Counted from the stretch's first letter, positions 50,385 through 62,189 are shown. The stretch is 64,000 nt of DNA from Symbiodinium natans (GCA_905221605.1 CAJNDS010002334.1:1-64000), one strand, 5' to 3'. The notes: generated from the letters alone by a model not told the origin. Translations and numbers: made by a program.

Positions 50385-53025
50385 TCTCGGAATCCTGCTC
50401 CAAATTCTTGCTTCTTTGCAGGGTTGCCGTTCCAGGTCTCCCTGCTGTGTAGCAAACCGCGTAGCCTGCAGTCTTCTTCAGATACAACGCGCAATGCTCG
50501 AGCTCTTTCTGCTTCTTCTGCGTAGGAGCCTTCATTCCAGTTGCCAAATTTCGGACTGCATACTGGATGTCAGGACGATCTTGGGCAAGATATAGCAGTA
50601 TACCAACACAACTTCGGTACACATTCTTCTTGCCCTCGTCCAGCTCTTTTGTCTCATCAGTGTTCTGCGCATTTCCTGCTGCAGGGGTAGCTTTCTCTCT
50701 TCTCGATCCAAGACGTAGTTTTTCAAGGAGCTTGGTGACATACTTGGTGTCAGGACGGACAAACAACTTTCCGTCTTCGTAGCTGTACCTTCTCTTGAGA
50801 AATCGCACAGACTGCTTGGAAAATCCATTGCGATAATCTTCTTCTGTCAGAAAAGGTCCTTCTACTTGTAGCTTCACTTTCTTCGCCAAGGCTTCGAGGA
50901 CGGGCTTCACCACTGCTGCTTTTCCTGCTACTTGAAGGTCATCGACATGTACGATGCAAACGGATACGACCTTGCCGTTCTTGATCAAGCGAAACAACGC
51001 TGGGTTCGCGATGCTTTTCTCATAGCCTTCTTGCTGCAAAAGTTCTGCACAAAATTCGCTCCACAGAAGACTAGCATCTCTTTGTCCAGGAAGGACACGA
51101 CCAAGTCGCCAGCATTTGGCTTCCATTCCATGTACTGCTTGACTTCCTTTTCCTCGTGGAATCTTGCAGTGTACAGGTCTCTTCTGGGGAACCTGCAAAA
51201 ATGCATCTTTGATGTCAAGCGACCAAATACTCCATCGATTCGCCAATGCCAAAATTGGAATCAGCTTCGTCAACGACGGAGAGGTAGCTGGGCTGAAAAC
51301 ATCTTCTCGCTTCGAGTTGTTATACTCTCTTGCTACCAGCCTTGCTCTTCTCTGCCAGCATCTTCGTGGCTTCAGGGCTTCATGAGGAACTTCTTGTTGC
51401 CCTTCAGGGATTTCGTTCTCGCAGATGACGTTTTCTGACTCTCGAAATCTCCAGTCGAAAACCAGCTTCGTTGTCAACCAAACAACTTCTTTGCTCTCTT
51501 CTTGCTCCATGGGCACCTCTTCTATGACACCCATCTTTGTCAATCTGGAAACTTCTTTTCCTGCTGCGGCATCGTCAAAGATCTCGAGGTCTTCTTCTGC
51601 GAGTTGAGGAGGTCCTGCTTCCTCTGAGAAGAAACTTTCTGGAAGGACTTGAACTTCTTCTTGTTGCTCTTCATCGCTCCATTCATCTTCTGTCTCAAAG
51701 TCACCAGCTTCACTGCCTGCAAAGCAATCTTCTTCTTCGTCCGACCTCTCATCATTGTCGGGCATTCTTTCTGCTCTCATCACCGAAGACGATGCTCCAG
51801 GTCCAAACCTGGGAAGCTCAACTCTTGTTCTTGGGATCTTGCTTGGTGAACCAACACATTCGAAGTCTGGTCTGCTTTCTCGATCCATCTTTGCTTCTTC
51901 AGGAACTTCTTCTCCTTCATCTTCATGCTCGGAAACCATATCTGCAAGAGGATCATGCTCATCATGAACAAGCTCAAACTCTTGAAGCATTTCTTCTGCA
52001 TCTCTTCTTGCTTTCTCCTCATCACTTGTTGGAGGATCAGAGGCGGCTTCGTCTGCAACCTCATCTTCAAGGATCTTTCGTTCTTCACCTGCTGCAACTG
52101 CTGGAAGAACAATTTGTGGAGAAACCAATCTTTTCTGAGGTAGTACTCGGCTGCCAAGCGTGTTGTTCTTGATTGACCAAGTGAAAACGTTCACGCTGCT
52201 GATGGCCTTCGCGTCGTAAGCTTCACCAACTGGTCTCGCACTTCTTGATGCGTGAATGCCATCGCTCTGGAAAGTAAGCCACATTCCAGATTCAGTCTTG
52301 CCGAGGAACACTCCGAACGTCCACAAACGGTCACCTTTGCGCTTCGGTCTCAAGCGTTTCACCATAATCGTGCTTGCAAATGGTACGAGTTCTCCTCGAT
52401 ATGGTTGACCTGTCATGAATTCATACGGCGTCTTTCCTGTTGCTGAGGACCGATGAAAACGGTTGAGTAGCCATGCAGAGTGTCGCATTGCCCACGACAT
52501 TAGTGGGTGTTTATGGCTAAGAGGAAGTTCTGTCTTCACTCTGACCTCATCCAGGATACAATTCGCATGCCTTCTGACTGTTTGGACTGCACGTTCGGCC
52601 AAACCATTGCTTTCGTGATCATGGGGTACACTTGAAAGAAGTGTAGTGCTCAGGCCATGCGCTCCACGCATCTTCTGGAGTGCAATCTTCAAGCTTCTGC
52701 AAACACCTTCATTGTCTGCCTTCACATTGATTTCTGAGCACCCAAGCTGTAGTGTAGCTGTAGTCAGCGCTTCTGTCATGTGCCTCAGCGCATCTGCGCC
52801 TCCTCTTCTTGCTACGGGCACGGCGACGAACCACTTGGACCACGCATCATTCGCGATCAGCGTGACCATGGGCTGCGCCTCAGAGCTGCTCGTTGATGTG
52901 TACGCAAAGTCGAAACAGAGTGTTGACTTGCTGCTTTTTTCAGCGGGGGAGCGAGTCAATTCGCTCTTCCGATGCTGATTTTCTGTCGCCCGTGTGGCGA
53001 CGCAAATGCTCACACCAGCCAGCAA
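50335..53025 (-). pseudogene. Copia-type Pol: integrase and reverse transcriptase
   Basis: An 896-aa open segment in the Ty1/copia order of integrase before RT. The integrase core has D39 (CFDFAY), D104 (KADNEG) and E144 (NGLAERA). A long acidic linker (about 315-490) follows. RT has D604 (SLDIKDAFL) and VDD at 694-696 in the form VHVDDLQVAG. The segment is open throughout, but it is separated by frameshifts from the pre-integrase region upstream and the RNase H downstream, so the element as a whole is inactive as sequenced. Confidence 0.92.
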
Positions 53026-53533
53026 ATGGCAGGTGCGTCAGGTTGTGTAGCATCACTTCCTGCTCATTGGGGCGTTCTTCGCGCTTCCTCATCAGCGGCG
53101 CGACCTGCGCTTCATACTGCCTGCGCCCAAGGGCTAGGCTGTCTGCCGCTTCGCGCTCCTGAGCTGCGCGAGACAAGCGCTTCAGCATCTGTTCTTTGCT
53201 GCCACTGCTTGGTACTTCAAATTCGCGACAAAGTTGACGCAAAATCTGCACGCTGCTATTCTTGCTGTACTCATAGCCATCGTAGGTGAACACAAGAGAA
53301 TCTCGTTCAACTTCACCTCGAGGGGCTTCTTCCATCTGCACATCTTCTGGGAGGAAACTTTTCTTTTCTTCTTCAAGCTTCTGTCTCTTTGCCTCTTGCT
53401 CTTGCGCACTGCTTCTTCGATCTTCACGAACAGGTTCTTTAAGACGAAATCTGGTCTGACCATACCACGGCAAAGCAAATGCTTCTTCAGGAGGTTCTGT
53501 GTCTTTGCTCCAATCATCTTCGTCTTCATACAA
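52940..53533 (-). pseudogene. Copia-type polyprotein N-terminal part with SAP-like and pre-integrase motifs
   Basis: 197 codons. Residues 88-125 (LRQLCREFEVPSSGSKEQML) resemble a SAP DNA-binding motif. Near the end HNLTHLPFAGWCEH matches the His/Cys pre-integrase region of copia-type elements. The second Cys of the expected CxxC appears only in the overlapping frame of the integrase ORF, so a frameshift lies close to 53010. No aspartic protease is seen and the 5' end is missing. Confidence 0.75.
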
Positions 53534-53561
53534 ATTCGTGGCATAGACACACTCGCCAATA

Positions 53562-53826
53562 CTGTACTCGTGGGACGCGCTTCTCCATTATGTTACACAT
53601 TACTCACGTCCCAAATTGTGCGGCACCAAAACGTGCATAAAATTGCGCCTCCAAGAAAGTGGGCATAAACTCAACTCACACATAAAAATATCTCAATCGA
53701 ATGAAAAGAGAAGCGAATCGAATCAATACATTCCAGAGCCTCTTTTTCTTCACGAGAAGGTGGCGGCGAGTCTCAAGCACCAGTACCAAAAGATGGGCGT
53801 GAGAGTACGCAGGGCGTCTCCCCCCC
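53562..53826. repeat. 265-bp direct repeat, copy 1
   Basis: Repeated at 54116-54380 (offset 554) with only a few differences. It borders the copia N-terminal ORF. It may be a leader or terminal segment of that element duplicated with the intervening DNA. No matching copy was seen at the other end of the copia pol. Confidence 0.9.
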
Positions 53827-54115
53827 ACTGGGCTTGGTACTGTACAAATTAAATGGGTCGGGTGGGTGGGTAACTGAAAATCTAACGGGGCTGACCACTG
53901 AGACTGAGAAGCGAGCGCGGAGCAAGCATGAACCATCACAAGGAAGAAATTGTGCAAACTCACAGATACTGAAAACAAAATATCGGAATATCAGAAAACC
54001 GAAAAACATCACCGAGGCATAAAAGCCAGCATGACAAGAAGTAAATCACAACCAGCCCACCCCCCCCTCAGTCGTCCCCCTCCGTACAGCTCAACAGGGC
54101 GGAGCCCGGTATCGC
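53827..54115. other. Spacer between the 265-bp repeats
   Basis: 289 bp without recognisable feature. A short C-rich tract (54059-54085) lies at the right end. Confidence 0.6.
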
Positions 54116-54380
54116 CTGTACTCGTCGGACGCGCTTCTCCATTATGTTACACATTACTCACGTCCCAAATTGTGCGGCACCAAACGGTGCATAAAATTGC
54201 GCCTCCAAGAAAGTGGGCATAAACTCAACTCACACATAAAAATATCTCAATCGAATGAAAAGAGAAGCGAATCGAATCAATACATTCCAGAGCCTCTTTT
54301 TCTTCATGAGAAGGTGGCGGCGAGTCTCAAGCACCAGTACCAAAAGATGGGCGTGAGAGTACGCAGGGCGTCTCCCCCCC
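54116..54380. repeat. 265-bp direct repeat, copy 2
   Basis: Second copy. It ends in a C run directly beside the RNase H fragment. Confidence 0.9.
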
Positions 54381-54390
54381 CCAACGGCGA

Positions 54391-55010
54391 TCACCAGGCC
54401 GTCTTTTGGTGCTTCTGCTTCTTTCGAGGGTGCTTGTCAGTGCGCACCATCTGAGCCGCTTTGCGCGAAGACTCGAACTGCATTTTGGTCTCCCAAAGTT
54501 CAGACAAAATCCCTAGGGGAAGATCTGAGAAGCTGAGACTGACACGATGCTGTGCTGAAAAGGAGGTGAAAACTTCATTAGTGAGCTGATCTGCCAAAAC
54601 GTTCTCATCCCGAGGCTTCCAATTAAGTGACAACGTCAACCCGGCTGCCATCAACAGGTCGGAAAGCTGGATGTTCACCAACATCAGTGGCCATTTGGTC
54701 GTTGAGAGCTTACGCCGCAAGGCCTCATTGCCACGGTTGTCTGTAGCTGCCGTCACATTCACTGGGAGGCGACGCTGGCGAAAGGTGGGCTGCAACCAAC
54801 CGAATGCAAACAACGCAGCTAGCGTCCCCAAAAGCTCTGCTGAAGCTGAGGCCCACTGCGAACCCCCCTTTTCGTCGAAGAGGTACGGCGCCTCATTAGG
54901 ACCCAACTTCAAAGAGAACCACTTAGCATCCTTCGGAGCCTTTCCTAAACTTTCCCAACCTCCCAGCACTACAAAACCATCTGCACATTTCGCATCGGTA
55001 TGGAAAGTGG
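54391..55010 (-). pseudogene. RNase H fragment of another retroelement
   Basis: C-terminal part of a minus-strand frame (55161-54391). RNase H-type acids: D56 in FHTDAKCADGF, E109 in SASAELLGTL, D141 in AATDNRGNEAL, D191 in NVLADQLTNE. The order and the segment WKPRDENVLADQLTNE fit the RNase H of DIRS-like or related elements, not of copia. The first 50 codons of the frame are low complexity and probably not part of it. RT is absent, so this is a truncated remnant. Confidence 0.72.
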
Positions 55011-55869
55011 TGTCGTGGTCGTGGTTGGCAGTTTCCGAGCAGTAGTTGTAGAAGAGAGAGAGAAGTAGTGGAAGCAGTGTTCGTCGCAGCAGCAGTAGCA
55101 GTACTGGTACATCAGCAGCACAATGGGCCGGTATTGCGTGCGATTCAGCTGTTCGTTGCATCAGGTAAGCAAAACCTCCGTCAAAAAGGCAGTAGATGTA
55201 AAGTTGGTGAGACTAGGTCAAGCTTGCCATGTCGTCGACTTGTTTACAGTACAGACATTGCATTCAAAGAAGGCCAGACACTCCACGGGAGTCGCACCTA
55301 AGAAGTTAAAATGCCCCGAGTATGCTCCCTTCAGGTGGCCTCATTCAGTTGTGCTAAACGATCTAGACCAGGCTAGATGGCAAAAATCTCATTGAGTGAA
55401 TTGGCAGTGGTAGTCGTAGAAATGGTCGAAGTCGCAGTCGAAGTCATCGTCGTCGTAAAAGTGGAAGTGGTAGTGTCGTCAGTGGCAATGAGTGCTGCTA
55501 GACCTTGGACATGAATGGTTTGCGATTGTGACAAAGGTGAGAAGAAGGATTGCTCGACATGGGTGTCCACCAACATCGTCTTGTTCTGAGGCCTCTTGCT
55601 TTGTCTTTGTTGGTTTTGCTAATCTGCTCGTTTCACTCTGTCGCAATAGACCGGCCTATTGTGCAGCTGATGCGGTAAAGGGACGTCCGCTTTTAAAACA
55701 AAAAGAGTAAAAGTGGAAGTGGAATTGGTGGTTTCAGAGTTTGAAGTTTAGGTTGAAACTTCAGATTGGTTCCAGCTTGCGAGTGAAAGGTTTTCCCAGC
55801 AAACAAAGCGGGAGAGTTCTTCGCACCCTTTTGCCGTTAGGCAAAAAATCCAAGTGTTGTGTGTGGTTG
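55011..55869. other. No recognisable gene; short GTAGTC/GAAGTC repeats
   Basis: About 0.86 kb. 55400-55490 consists of degenerate 6-bp repeats (GTAGTC, GTCGAAGTC, GTGGAAGTGG) that give Val/Glu/Ser-rich nonsense. A GCAGCAGCAGTAGCAG tract lies near 55085. Confidence 0.55.
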
Positions 55870-56360
55870 AGGGGACTGGGGGTTTGGGCTTTAGGTTCTT
55901 GAGGGTCCCAGCAACCTGTCACAGGCTTGATGCAAAAGGCTCTTAAGGGTTTAGGGCCGTTTAGGACTGTTTCGGGTTTGGGTTGTTCAAGCTTAGGGTT
56001 GTTAGGCTTGAGGGTTGTTGAGGGTTTAGGGTTGTTGAAGGCTTAGGGTTCAGGTTGTTGAGGGTTTAGGGTTGTTGAGGGTCGAGGTCTTTTGTGTTTT
56101 TTTCCGTCCTGCACAGCTGGGCGAATCTGAGGGCTGCTTTGGGTTTAGGGTTGTCTAGGGGTGAGAGCTGTTTACGGTTTAGGGTAGGGTTTGGGGCGCT
56201 TTGGGGTTTAGGGTGGTTCAGGATCTAGGTTGGTTTCGGCCTTCTGGTGGCTTATGGTTTAGGGTGGTTTAAGGGTTTTGGGTGGCAGGGATTAGGGCTA
56301 CTAAGGGTTTAGGGTGGTTGGCGTTTCAGGGCTGTCTAGGGTTTAGGGTGGTTTAGTCTT
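55870..56360 (+). repeat. Interstitial telomere-like block (TTTAGGG type)
   Basis: About 490 bp with many copies of GGTTTAGGGT and variants (GGTTGTTGAGGGTTTAGGG, TTTAGGGTGG, CTTAGGG), all in the same orientation. TTTAGGG is the Arabidopsis-type telomere repeat reported in dinoflagellates. The block is degenerate and internal in this window, so it is a relic or subtelomeric repeat and not a working end. Confidence 0.8.
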
Positions 56361-58000
56361 CAGGTTTCCGGCATGGAGCCATGAAGTCTAGAGGTTGCAA
56401 CAAACGAGGGTTAAGAAATGTTAAAGACACATATTCTGTTTAACTTTTGTTAAGCCCTAGCTCCTCTCCCTATTCTTGCAGAACCGCTGTCCTAACGACT
56501 CGCGCAACGAGCCAACAGTTGCGAATCAAGCAAATTCTGAGCACATAGTCTCACACGTTTCACGGGGGTTCCTAGTTTCTGCACTTGAATTGCACCGCAA
56601 CTTCCGAGCAGAGATTCCTCCTGCTTGCAAACCTGCAGCTCGAGCAGGGAAACCAAAACAGAGAAGTCGGGGCGAAGCTTCCTCGCCCCTTCACCCAGCA
56701 GTCAGACTAATCATTCCCCTACCCCAAAAAAAAGGGCACCAACTCGGAACGGCGCGGTGTACTGGAAGTGCCGGGACAGAATCCAAACAGCTTCAGGGGC
56801 AGGCAAGGACGCCCACAGCCATGCATGAATATCCACAACTGTTCACACACTCGCTCGCTGTGGGCAGGGAAAATGCAAGGGCGCCGAACAACAAGAAGAC
56901 CCACAGGTAGATAGAAGAAAGGCAGCGACACGTTGCGAAAAGCATGGCTGTCCCACGCTTCAGCTTTGAAAGCCCTGCCATGCAACGTGCCAGGAACCCG
57001 TAGCAGATGCAACATGGCACTTTTCTTGGCCGTCACATCCGAGCAAGACTGGCTTGCAAAAGTGTATAGATTACCTGACTTCATCGCATAAAGCAGTATT
57101 CCAATCGGCTTGAGCAGGCCATCACGCCCTCGCACCTTCCAGAAATATTGGAGGGATTGGCGAAATCCGTGGCCAGACAATTTTCCGCCGCTTGTGTAAA
57201 TTCGAGGGGCTTGGCAACTGAACCGAAACAAATTCGAACCGAGCCAGGACCATGCGTAGAAAAAACACGTGAGTTTTGCAATTTGATGGACGAACATCGG
57301 CAGCTGGATTCTGCCGATCCAAACAATCAAGATGTTCAACCACGAAGTGTTCAAGCATGGGTGCAAGAGGTTGAATAGTTGATGTGTCTTCGTCGGCATC
57401 AAAGGGGATATGCCTTTGTCTCATGAGTTTTGCGACTGGAAATTCAGTGCCCTTGTGGTTGTTCATCTCATTTTCAAGCACGTTCTGTTTATTTACGCAA
57501 ACGATTCCATGTGAACTCGGCCATGCGAGCCCGCGGCCTGTCCTGGGCACGGTTGGTTGCGACAGGCTGTGAGCCATGTTTGAGGTTGCATAAGACTTAT
57601 GTCGGTTATGTCAGAGAAACATGCAGGGTTCGCATGAATGTGCACCCTTGTGAGGTAGGTCTTTGGTTGCTCGCAAGTGTTCTGGCCGTGGCCACAGCGC
57701 ACCGTCCAGTTTCAACAAGTATGAAGGCAAGATTGCGAAGGCATTTTTATGCAGGGGCTCATTTTGTCCCGTGAGCAGGGATGGTTGCCGCATTGCATTT
57801 TGTTTGTTTTCGTTTAGTGCAACTATTCAGGTTCTGCGGCGCCGCAGAAGCAACACAACAAGGCTTTGTGATATGAGATTTTGTGAAAAGGGCAAGTTGT
57901 CCACACAGTCCGGGCTGTAACAGAAACGGATTTAGGGCTGGGTTGCAAGCCCGAAGCCTTCGACTCTTGCTTCCTTAGCCTCAGAGTGAAACATCATTTG
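56361..58000. other. No recognisable gene
   Basis: About 1.6 kb of mixed sequence. A minus-strand frame of 227 codons (56719-57402) and a plus-strand frame of 144 codons (56476-56910) are open but show no motif, and they overlap each other. No RNA gene seen. Confidence 0.45.
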
Positions 58001-58870
58001 CCGCTGCATGCAAGGCACCTGAGCCACCGGAAATATTTTTGCCAGGACCCCGGCCGTGGTTCTCCTTGGACTTCAGGGCTTGGGTTTGGATTTCTTGAGT
58101 ACTGGTCAAGTTAGGTGTTTTGAATATGTTGAGATGTCTCCAGTCCGGAATGGCTTGTTGATTACCATATTGGCACATTGGTACAAGGCCACACCACCTC
58201 CTCCCGCCGAGAGCTGAGTTTGAAGTTTGAGCCCTTGGAATTTGGAGATGTTGCAGATCTTGCAAAACCAGGATCTTTAGACTTGGAACCAAGGTGGGGT
58301 TCGCCCATCTTTTACTTTGCCGTGGTGGCAGCCGGCACCTTGAACTCTCATATTACATGCTCTTCAACTCTTCAACATCTCGATGAAGATGAGGTGCCAC
58401 TCCTGTGCATATACAACGACATGCAGGATTCTGGGATTTCGCGTTGAAGCAGCCCAGTTCTGCGGCACTGAACTCGAATGCAGTAGCTCGTGACTGTTGC
58501 GTTGAGAGTCGGCAAGGTTGCTCTTTGTGTGTTTCCGCAATGAATCCACTGCTGCAACCATGCAATCGTGCATTTGTTTTGCCTTTCGGGCAGGACTCCA
58601 AGCTGGAGGAAGTTAACAAAGCCATGCGGGAGGTGACTCGCTCGATGGCTGTTGCTTCTGAAATTAGTACATGACGCGGTGGTAGCATGTTTCATCACTT
58701 CTCTGACCTGCGCAGTGCACTTTCGAAGTGTCGAAGTGTCCCTTCCCAGCACAGCAATCTCGGAGTCATAGGGGTCAGAGTTTTTCCTGGCAAGTTGCAA
58801 CTCATCATCGCCAATCCTGAGTCAGGAGCGGCTGAAGCGACGCGAGCGGCAGTCAACAGATGCCTCTGAG
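58001..58870 (+). other. Possible fragments of a coding sequence, unrecognised
   Basis: Plus-strand phrases look protein-like: LEFGDVADLAKPGSLDLEPR and GSPIFYFAVVAAGTLN in the frame 58178-58447, then QDSKLEEVNKAMREVTRSMA in the frame ending 58674. Frames change between them and no start or domain can be assigned. They could be exons of an intron-containing gene or a pseudogene. Confidence 0.25.
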
Positions 58871-59247
58871 TAAGGAAAAGGGGGCACCCGGAATCAGTCT
58901 ATAGTCTCTACTATCGAGCCACAGAGGGTTGCCTCAGGGGAGTGTTGTGTACATGCAAAATTCGAACCTGAAAATTTTGAAGCTCAAAATGCAAGTCGTA
59001 GAGTGCGTTTGATGGCTTTTGGACTTTTCGGACGGGGTGTAGCTTGTGTGAGTTGTGCTAGCAAATCGGTCGTGGTGGAAAAGCGTGCAGGCTGAAATGA
59101 TCGCAAAGAAAAGAAACAAAAGACAAGGCACCGATAACTTCATTGCTCGCTGCAGCGGTTTCTCTTAATCAAAATCGAGCCCCCGAAACCTGACCGTCAA
59201 GGCAAGGACAAAAGGACACTCCAGTAGGGCAGCGAGGTCAAAGCGGG
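58871..59247. other. No recognisable feature
   Basis: 377 bp, nothing supported. Confidence 0.5.
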
Positions 59248-59270
59248 GGGGGGGGGTGGGGGGGTGGGTG
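59248..59270 (+). repeat. G-run
   Basis: Short, almost pure G tract with a few T; able to form a G-quadruplex. Confidence 0.9.
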
Positions 59271-59271
59271 G

Positions 59272-59297
59272 CTTAAATAGGGTTTATTTGGAAGCTG
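59272..59297. repeat. Short interspersed sequence related to 63620-63720
   Basis: The reverse complement of 59272-59297 matches 63695-63720 with one mismatch, and the direct strand also resembles 63620-63640. It is one arm of the inverted-repeat element found whole at the window's right end. Confidence 0.8.
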
Positions 59298-59499
59298 GCA
59301 ATCGGGTTTTCTTATAGCCATACACGTTTCCACGAGGGTACGCTGCTGTCACGTCAGTCGTACTATGGTGGCTTCAGGAACAAGAACCAGGTAGTTCCTC
59401 TTTTCTCTTCTCTTTTTCTCCTCAACCCTAAAGTCGAAGGCTCTCGTGAACAGGAGAAGAGAAGGGAGAGAAGGAGGGAGAGAAGGAGGGAGAGAAGGA

Positions 59500-60170
59500 G
59501 GGAGAGATAAGAGGAACACAGTTTTAATGGAAAGAGCCAAGAAAAGAATAGAAGAGATATGAAAAAAGGAGAAGGGGAGACAAAACAAGGCGCAAAGAAG
59601 ATGGCACTCTTCTTTATCTATGCTCTCCCTTATCTCTCCCTTCCCTCTGTCTTTTTTAAATAAGAAAAACAAAAAGACAGAATTATGAAAAGGAGAAGGG
59701 TTAGGAAAAGAGCCGAAGAGATAGGCCGAGAAGAGTGATATGATGAAGTACGCTCAAAGGTCCGCGCACAAGGAGTCACCTTCTGCTTACCCTTCCACTG
59801 CTTCATTTTACAAGCTACTTTCTTGTGTTTTATCAGTTGAAGTTAACAGGAAACAGAAGGAGAGAAGGGAAAGGGAAGTGAGAGAGGAGAGAAAACAAGG
59901 AGGCCATTTTAAATTTCTGGAAGGGTACTGAAAAGAAGAGAAGAGACAAGAAACAAGGAGACAACAAGGCGCAAAGCAGATGGCACTCTTCTTTGTCTAT
60001 CATCTCTCCCTTCCTTGTCTCTCACTTTTCCCTCTATAATTAAACAAGACAAGACGATTCTTGCTCTTCGCAGACAGGTGCCCTCTCTCCTCCCCCCTTG
60101 CCCTGATTTTGCTTGCTTTCTGAAACGACGAGGAAAACAACACACAGAAAGAGAGGAAAGGGAATGAAAC
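59500..60170. repeat. Purine/pyrimidine-rich dispersed repeat, copy a
   Basis: A diverged copy of a repeat family marked by AAGATGGCACTCTTCTTTAT, GATAGGCCGAGA and CTTGTGTTTTATCAGTT. Other copies are b (60756-61330), c (61822-62165) and a weaker d (about 60330-60660). The head of copy a (59460-59510) has an AGAGAAGGAGGG tandem tract. Confidence 0.75.
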
Positions 60171-60329
60171 AATAGGCAGTGGAGCTCTTCAATGTCTTTC
60201 CCTATCGTTTTTCTACTTTTTCTTTTTCATTCAAAATGGAAAAGAAGCTTCCTTTTGTGTGTTTTGGAGATTTAAAGGAGAATAAGAGAAGAGAAGGGAG
60301 AGAGAAAGGAGGAGAGGAGTTATCAAAAG

Positions 60330-60660
60330 GAATGCAATATTAATGGGAAGACGCAATGAAAAGAATGGAAGAGAAAGAAAGGAAGACAGGAGAGGGAGGT
60401 GCAAAAATAAGGCAAAGAGAAGATGGTGCCGTTTTCATCTTATCTGTCGGTTTTATCTTTCTCTTCTCTGGTTCTTCTCCCTTTGAAATAAAAAACAAAC
60501 GGAAGGACAATGAACATGTAAAGGAACCCGTTTTCGTTTTCCGTTTGGGCACAAGGAAAAGAACAGAGGCGATAGGGCGAGAGGAGGGGTTTGCTGAAGC
60601 ATGGGGAGGGTCTACGGGCAAGGAGCCAACTCCGCCCACTTCCCCTCATCCATTGAAAGA
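60330..60660. repeat. Purine/pyrimidine-rich dispersed repeat, copy d (most diverged)
   Basis: Shares the order ATGGGAAGA, AAAAGAATGGAAGAG, GGCAAAGAGAAGATGG, AACAGAGGCGATAGG, and CAAGGAGCCAACTC with the other copies, at lower identity. Confidence 0.55.
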
Positions 60661-60755
60661 GGAAAAGAAAGAACGGCCTCCATTCCCCTCTTATTCTTCC
60701 TTTCTTGCGTTTTTGTCGCTTAGAGGGGAACAGGGGAAGAGGAGGCAGAGAAGGA

Positions 60756-61330
60756 GAGAGATTGCATTTTCAATGGGAAGAGCAAAGAAAAGAATAGAAG
60801 AGAGATGTATAGAGAAGAGGGAGAGACAAAACAAGGCGCAGATAAAATGGCACTCTTCTTTATCTATCCTCTCTCCCTTGTCTCTCCCTTCCCTCCTCTT
60901 TTCGAAATGAGAAAAACAAAAAGGAAGAACTATGAGAAGGAGAAGGGTAAGAAAGGAACAGAAGAGATAGGCCGAGAGGAGGAATATGATGGAGTATTCT
61001 GGAAAGGTCCACGCGCAGGGAGTCACCCTCTGCTTACCCTTCCACTGCTTTGTCATATGAGTTCCTTTCTTGTGTTTTATCAGTTAAAAGGAAGCAGAAG
61101 AGAAGGGAAAGGGGAGTGAGAGAGGAAAGATAACAAGGATGCTATGTTTCTGGAAGCGTGCTGCAAGGAATAGAAGAGACAGGAAGCAAGGAGACGGAAT
61201 CCCAAAAGAAGGCGCAAAGCTGTACATATCATCTTTCCCTTGTCTCTCCTTATTCCCTTTCGAATTAGCAAAAACCATTTTTGCTCTTCACAGATAGGTT
61301 CTCTCTCTCTCTCTCCTCTTCAGGAAATCC
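60756..61330. repeat. Purine/pyrimidine-rich dispersed repeat, copy b
   Basis: Closest to copy c. Contains AAGGTCCACGCGCAGGGAGT and TTACCCTTCCACTGCTTTG. Open frames in it are low complexity (Lys/Glu/Arg or Ser/Leu/Phe) and not genes. Confidence 0.75.
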
Positions 61331-61442
61331 CCTTTCCCTGATGTTGCTTTTTGAAGCGAGTAAGAAAAATAGCAGATAAGAAGAGGAAAGGGAGTGACCA
61401 AGTAAAATGAGGAGTTCTTCAATTTCCCTCCTATCTCTTATG

Positions 61443-61710
61443 TTACTTTTCTTCTTGTGGGGTGTCCCTTTTCCTCCCTTGAAGATGCAGAAAACGATTG
61501 AAGAGGGCACCCGTTCCATCGCCCATATGTAGGTAGGGAGAGAATCATGAGCATCAGCTGGGTTTGCTGCCAATCCAAAATGGGCGTCCCTTTTAGTCGC
61601 GTTCTGTGTCTTCAAACGAGCAAAAGGGACACCCTCAGTGTTTTCTTTTGGGTGTCCTTTTTTCTCGCTTGAAGATGCAGACAACGATCCAAAAGGACAC
61701 CCGTTGGAGG
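61443..61710. repeat. GGGTGTCCCTTTT family: direct and inverted short repeats
   Basis: GGGTGTCC(C)TTTT...CTTGAAGATGCAG occurs near 61460 and 61651. Its inverse (CTTCAAACGAGCAAAAGGGA) occurs near 61610. The arrangement can fold into hairpins and resembles a small decayed inverted-repeat element. Confidence 0.65.
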
Positions 61711-61711
61711 G

Positions 61712-61811
<100 letters not shown>

Positions 61812-61821
61812 AGAGAGGAGA

Positions 61822-62165
61822 TATACAAAGGATTGCATTTTTAATGGGAAGAGCAAAGAAAAGAAATAGAAAAGAGATGAATAGAGAAGAGTGAGAGACA
61901 GAACAAGGCGCAGAGAAGATGGCACTCTTCTTTATCTATCCTCTCTCCCTTGTTTCTCCCTTCCCTTTTTCTTTTCGAAATGAGAAACACAAAGGAAGAA
62001 CTATGAGAAGGAGAGGGGTAAGGAAAGGAACAGAAGAGATAGGCCGAGAGGAGGAATATGATGGAGTACTATGGAAAGGTCCACGTGCAGGGAGTCACCC
62101 TCTGCTTACCCTTCCACTGCTTTATCATATGAGTTCCTTTCTTGTGTTTTATCAGTTAAAAGCAA
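61822..62165. repeat. Purine/pyrimidine-rich dispersed repeat, copy c
   Basis: Truncated on its right where the 55-bp tandem array begins. Otherwise close to copy b. Confidence 0.75.
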
Positions 62166-62189
62166 GCAGAAGAAGAGAAGTGAAAAACA

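Noticed and set aside
56719-57402. Minus-strand 227-codon frame
   Set aside because: No motif, several overlapping alternative frames, and composition like non-coding DNA. Kept only as an unassigned region.
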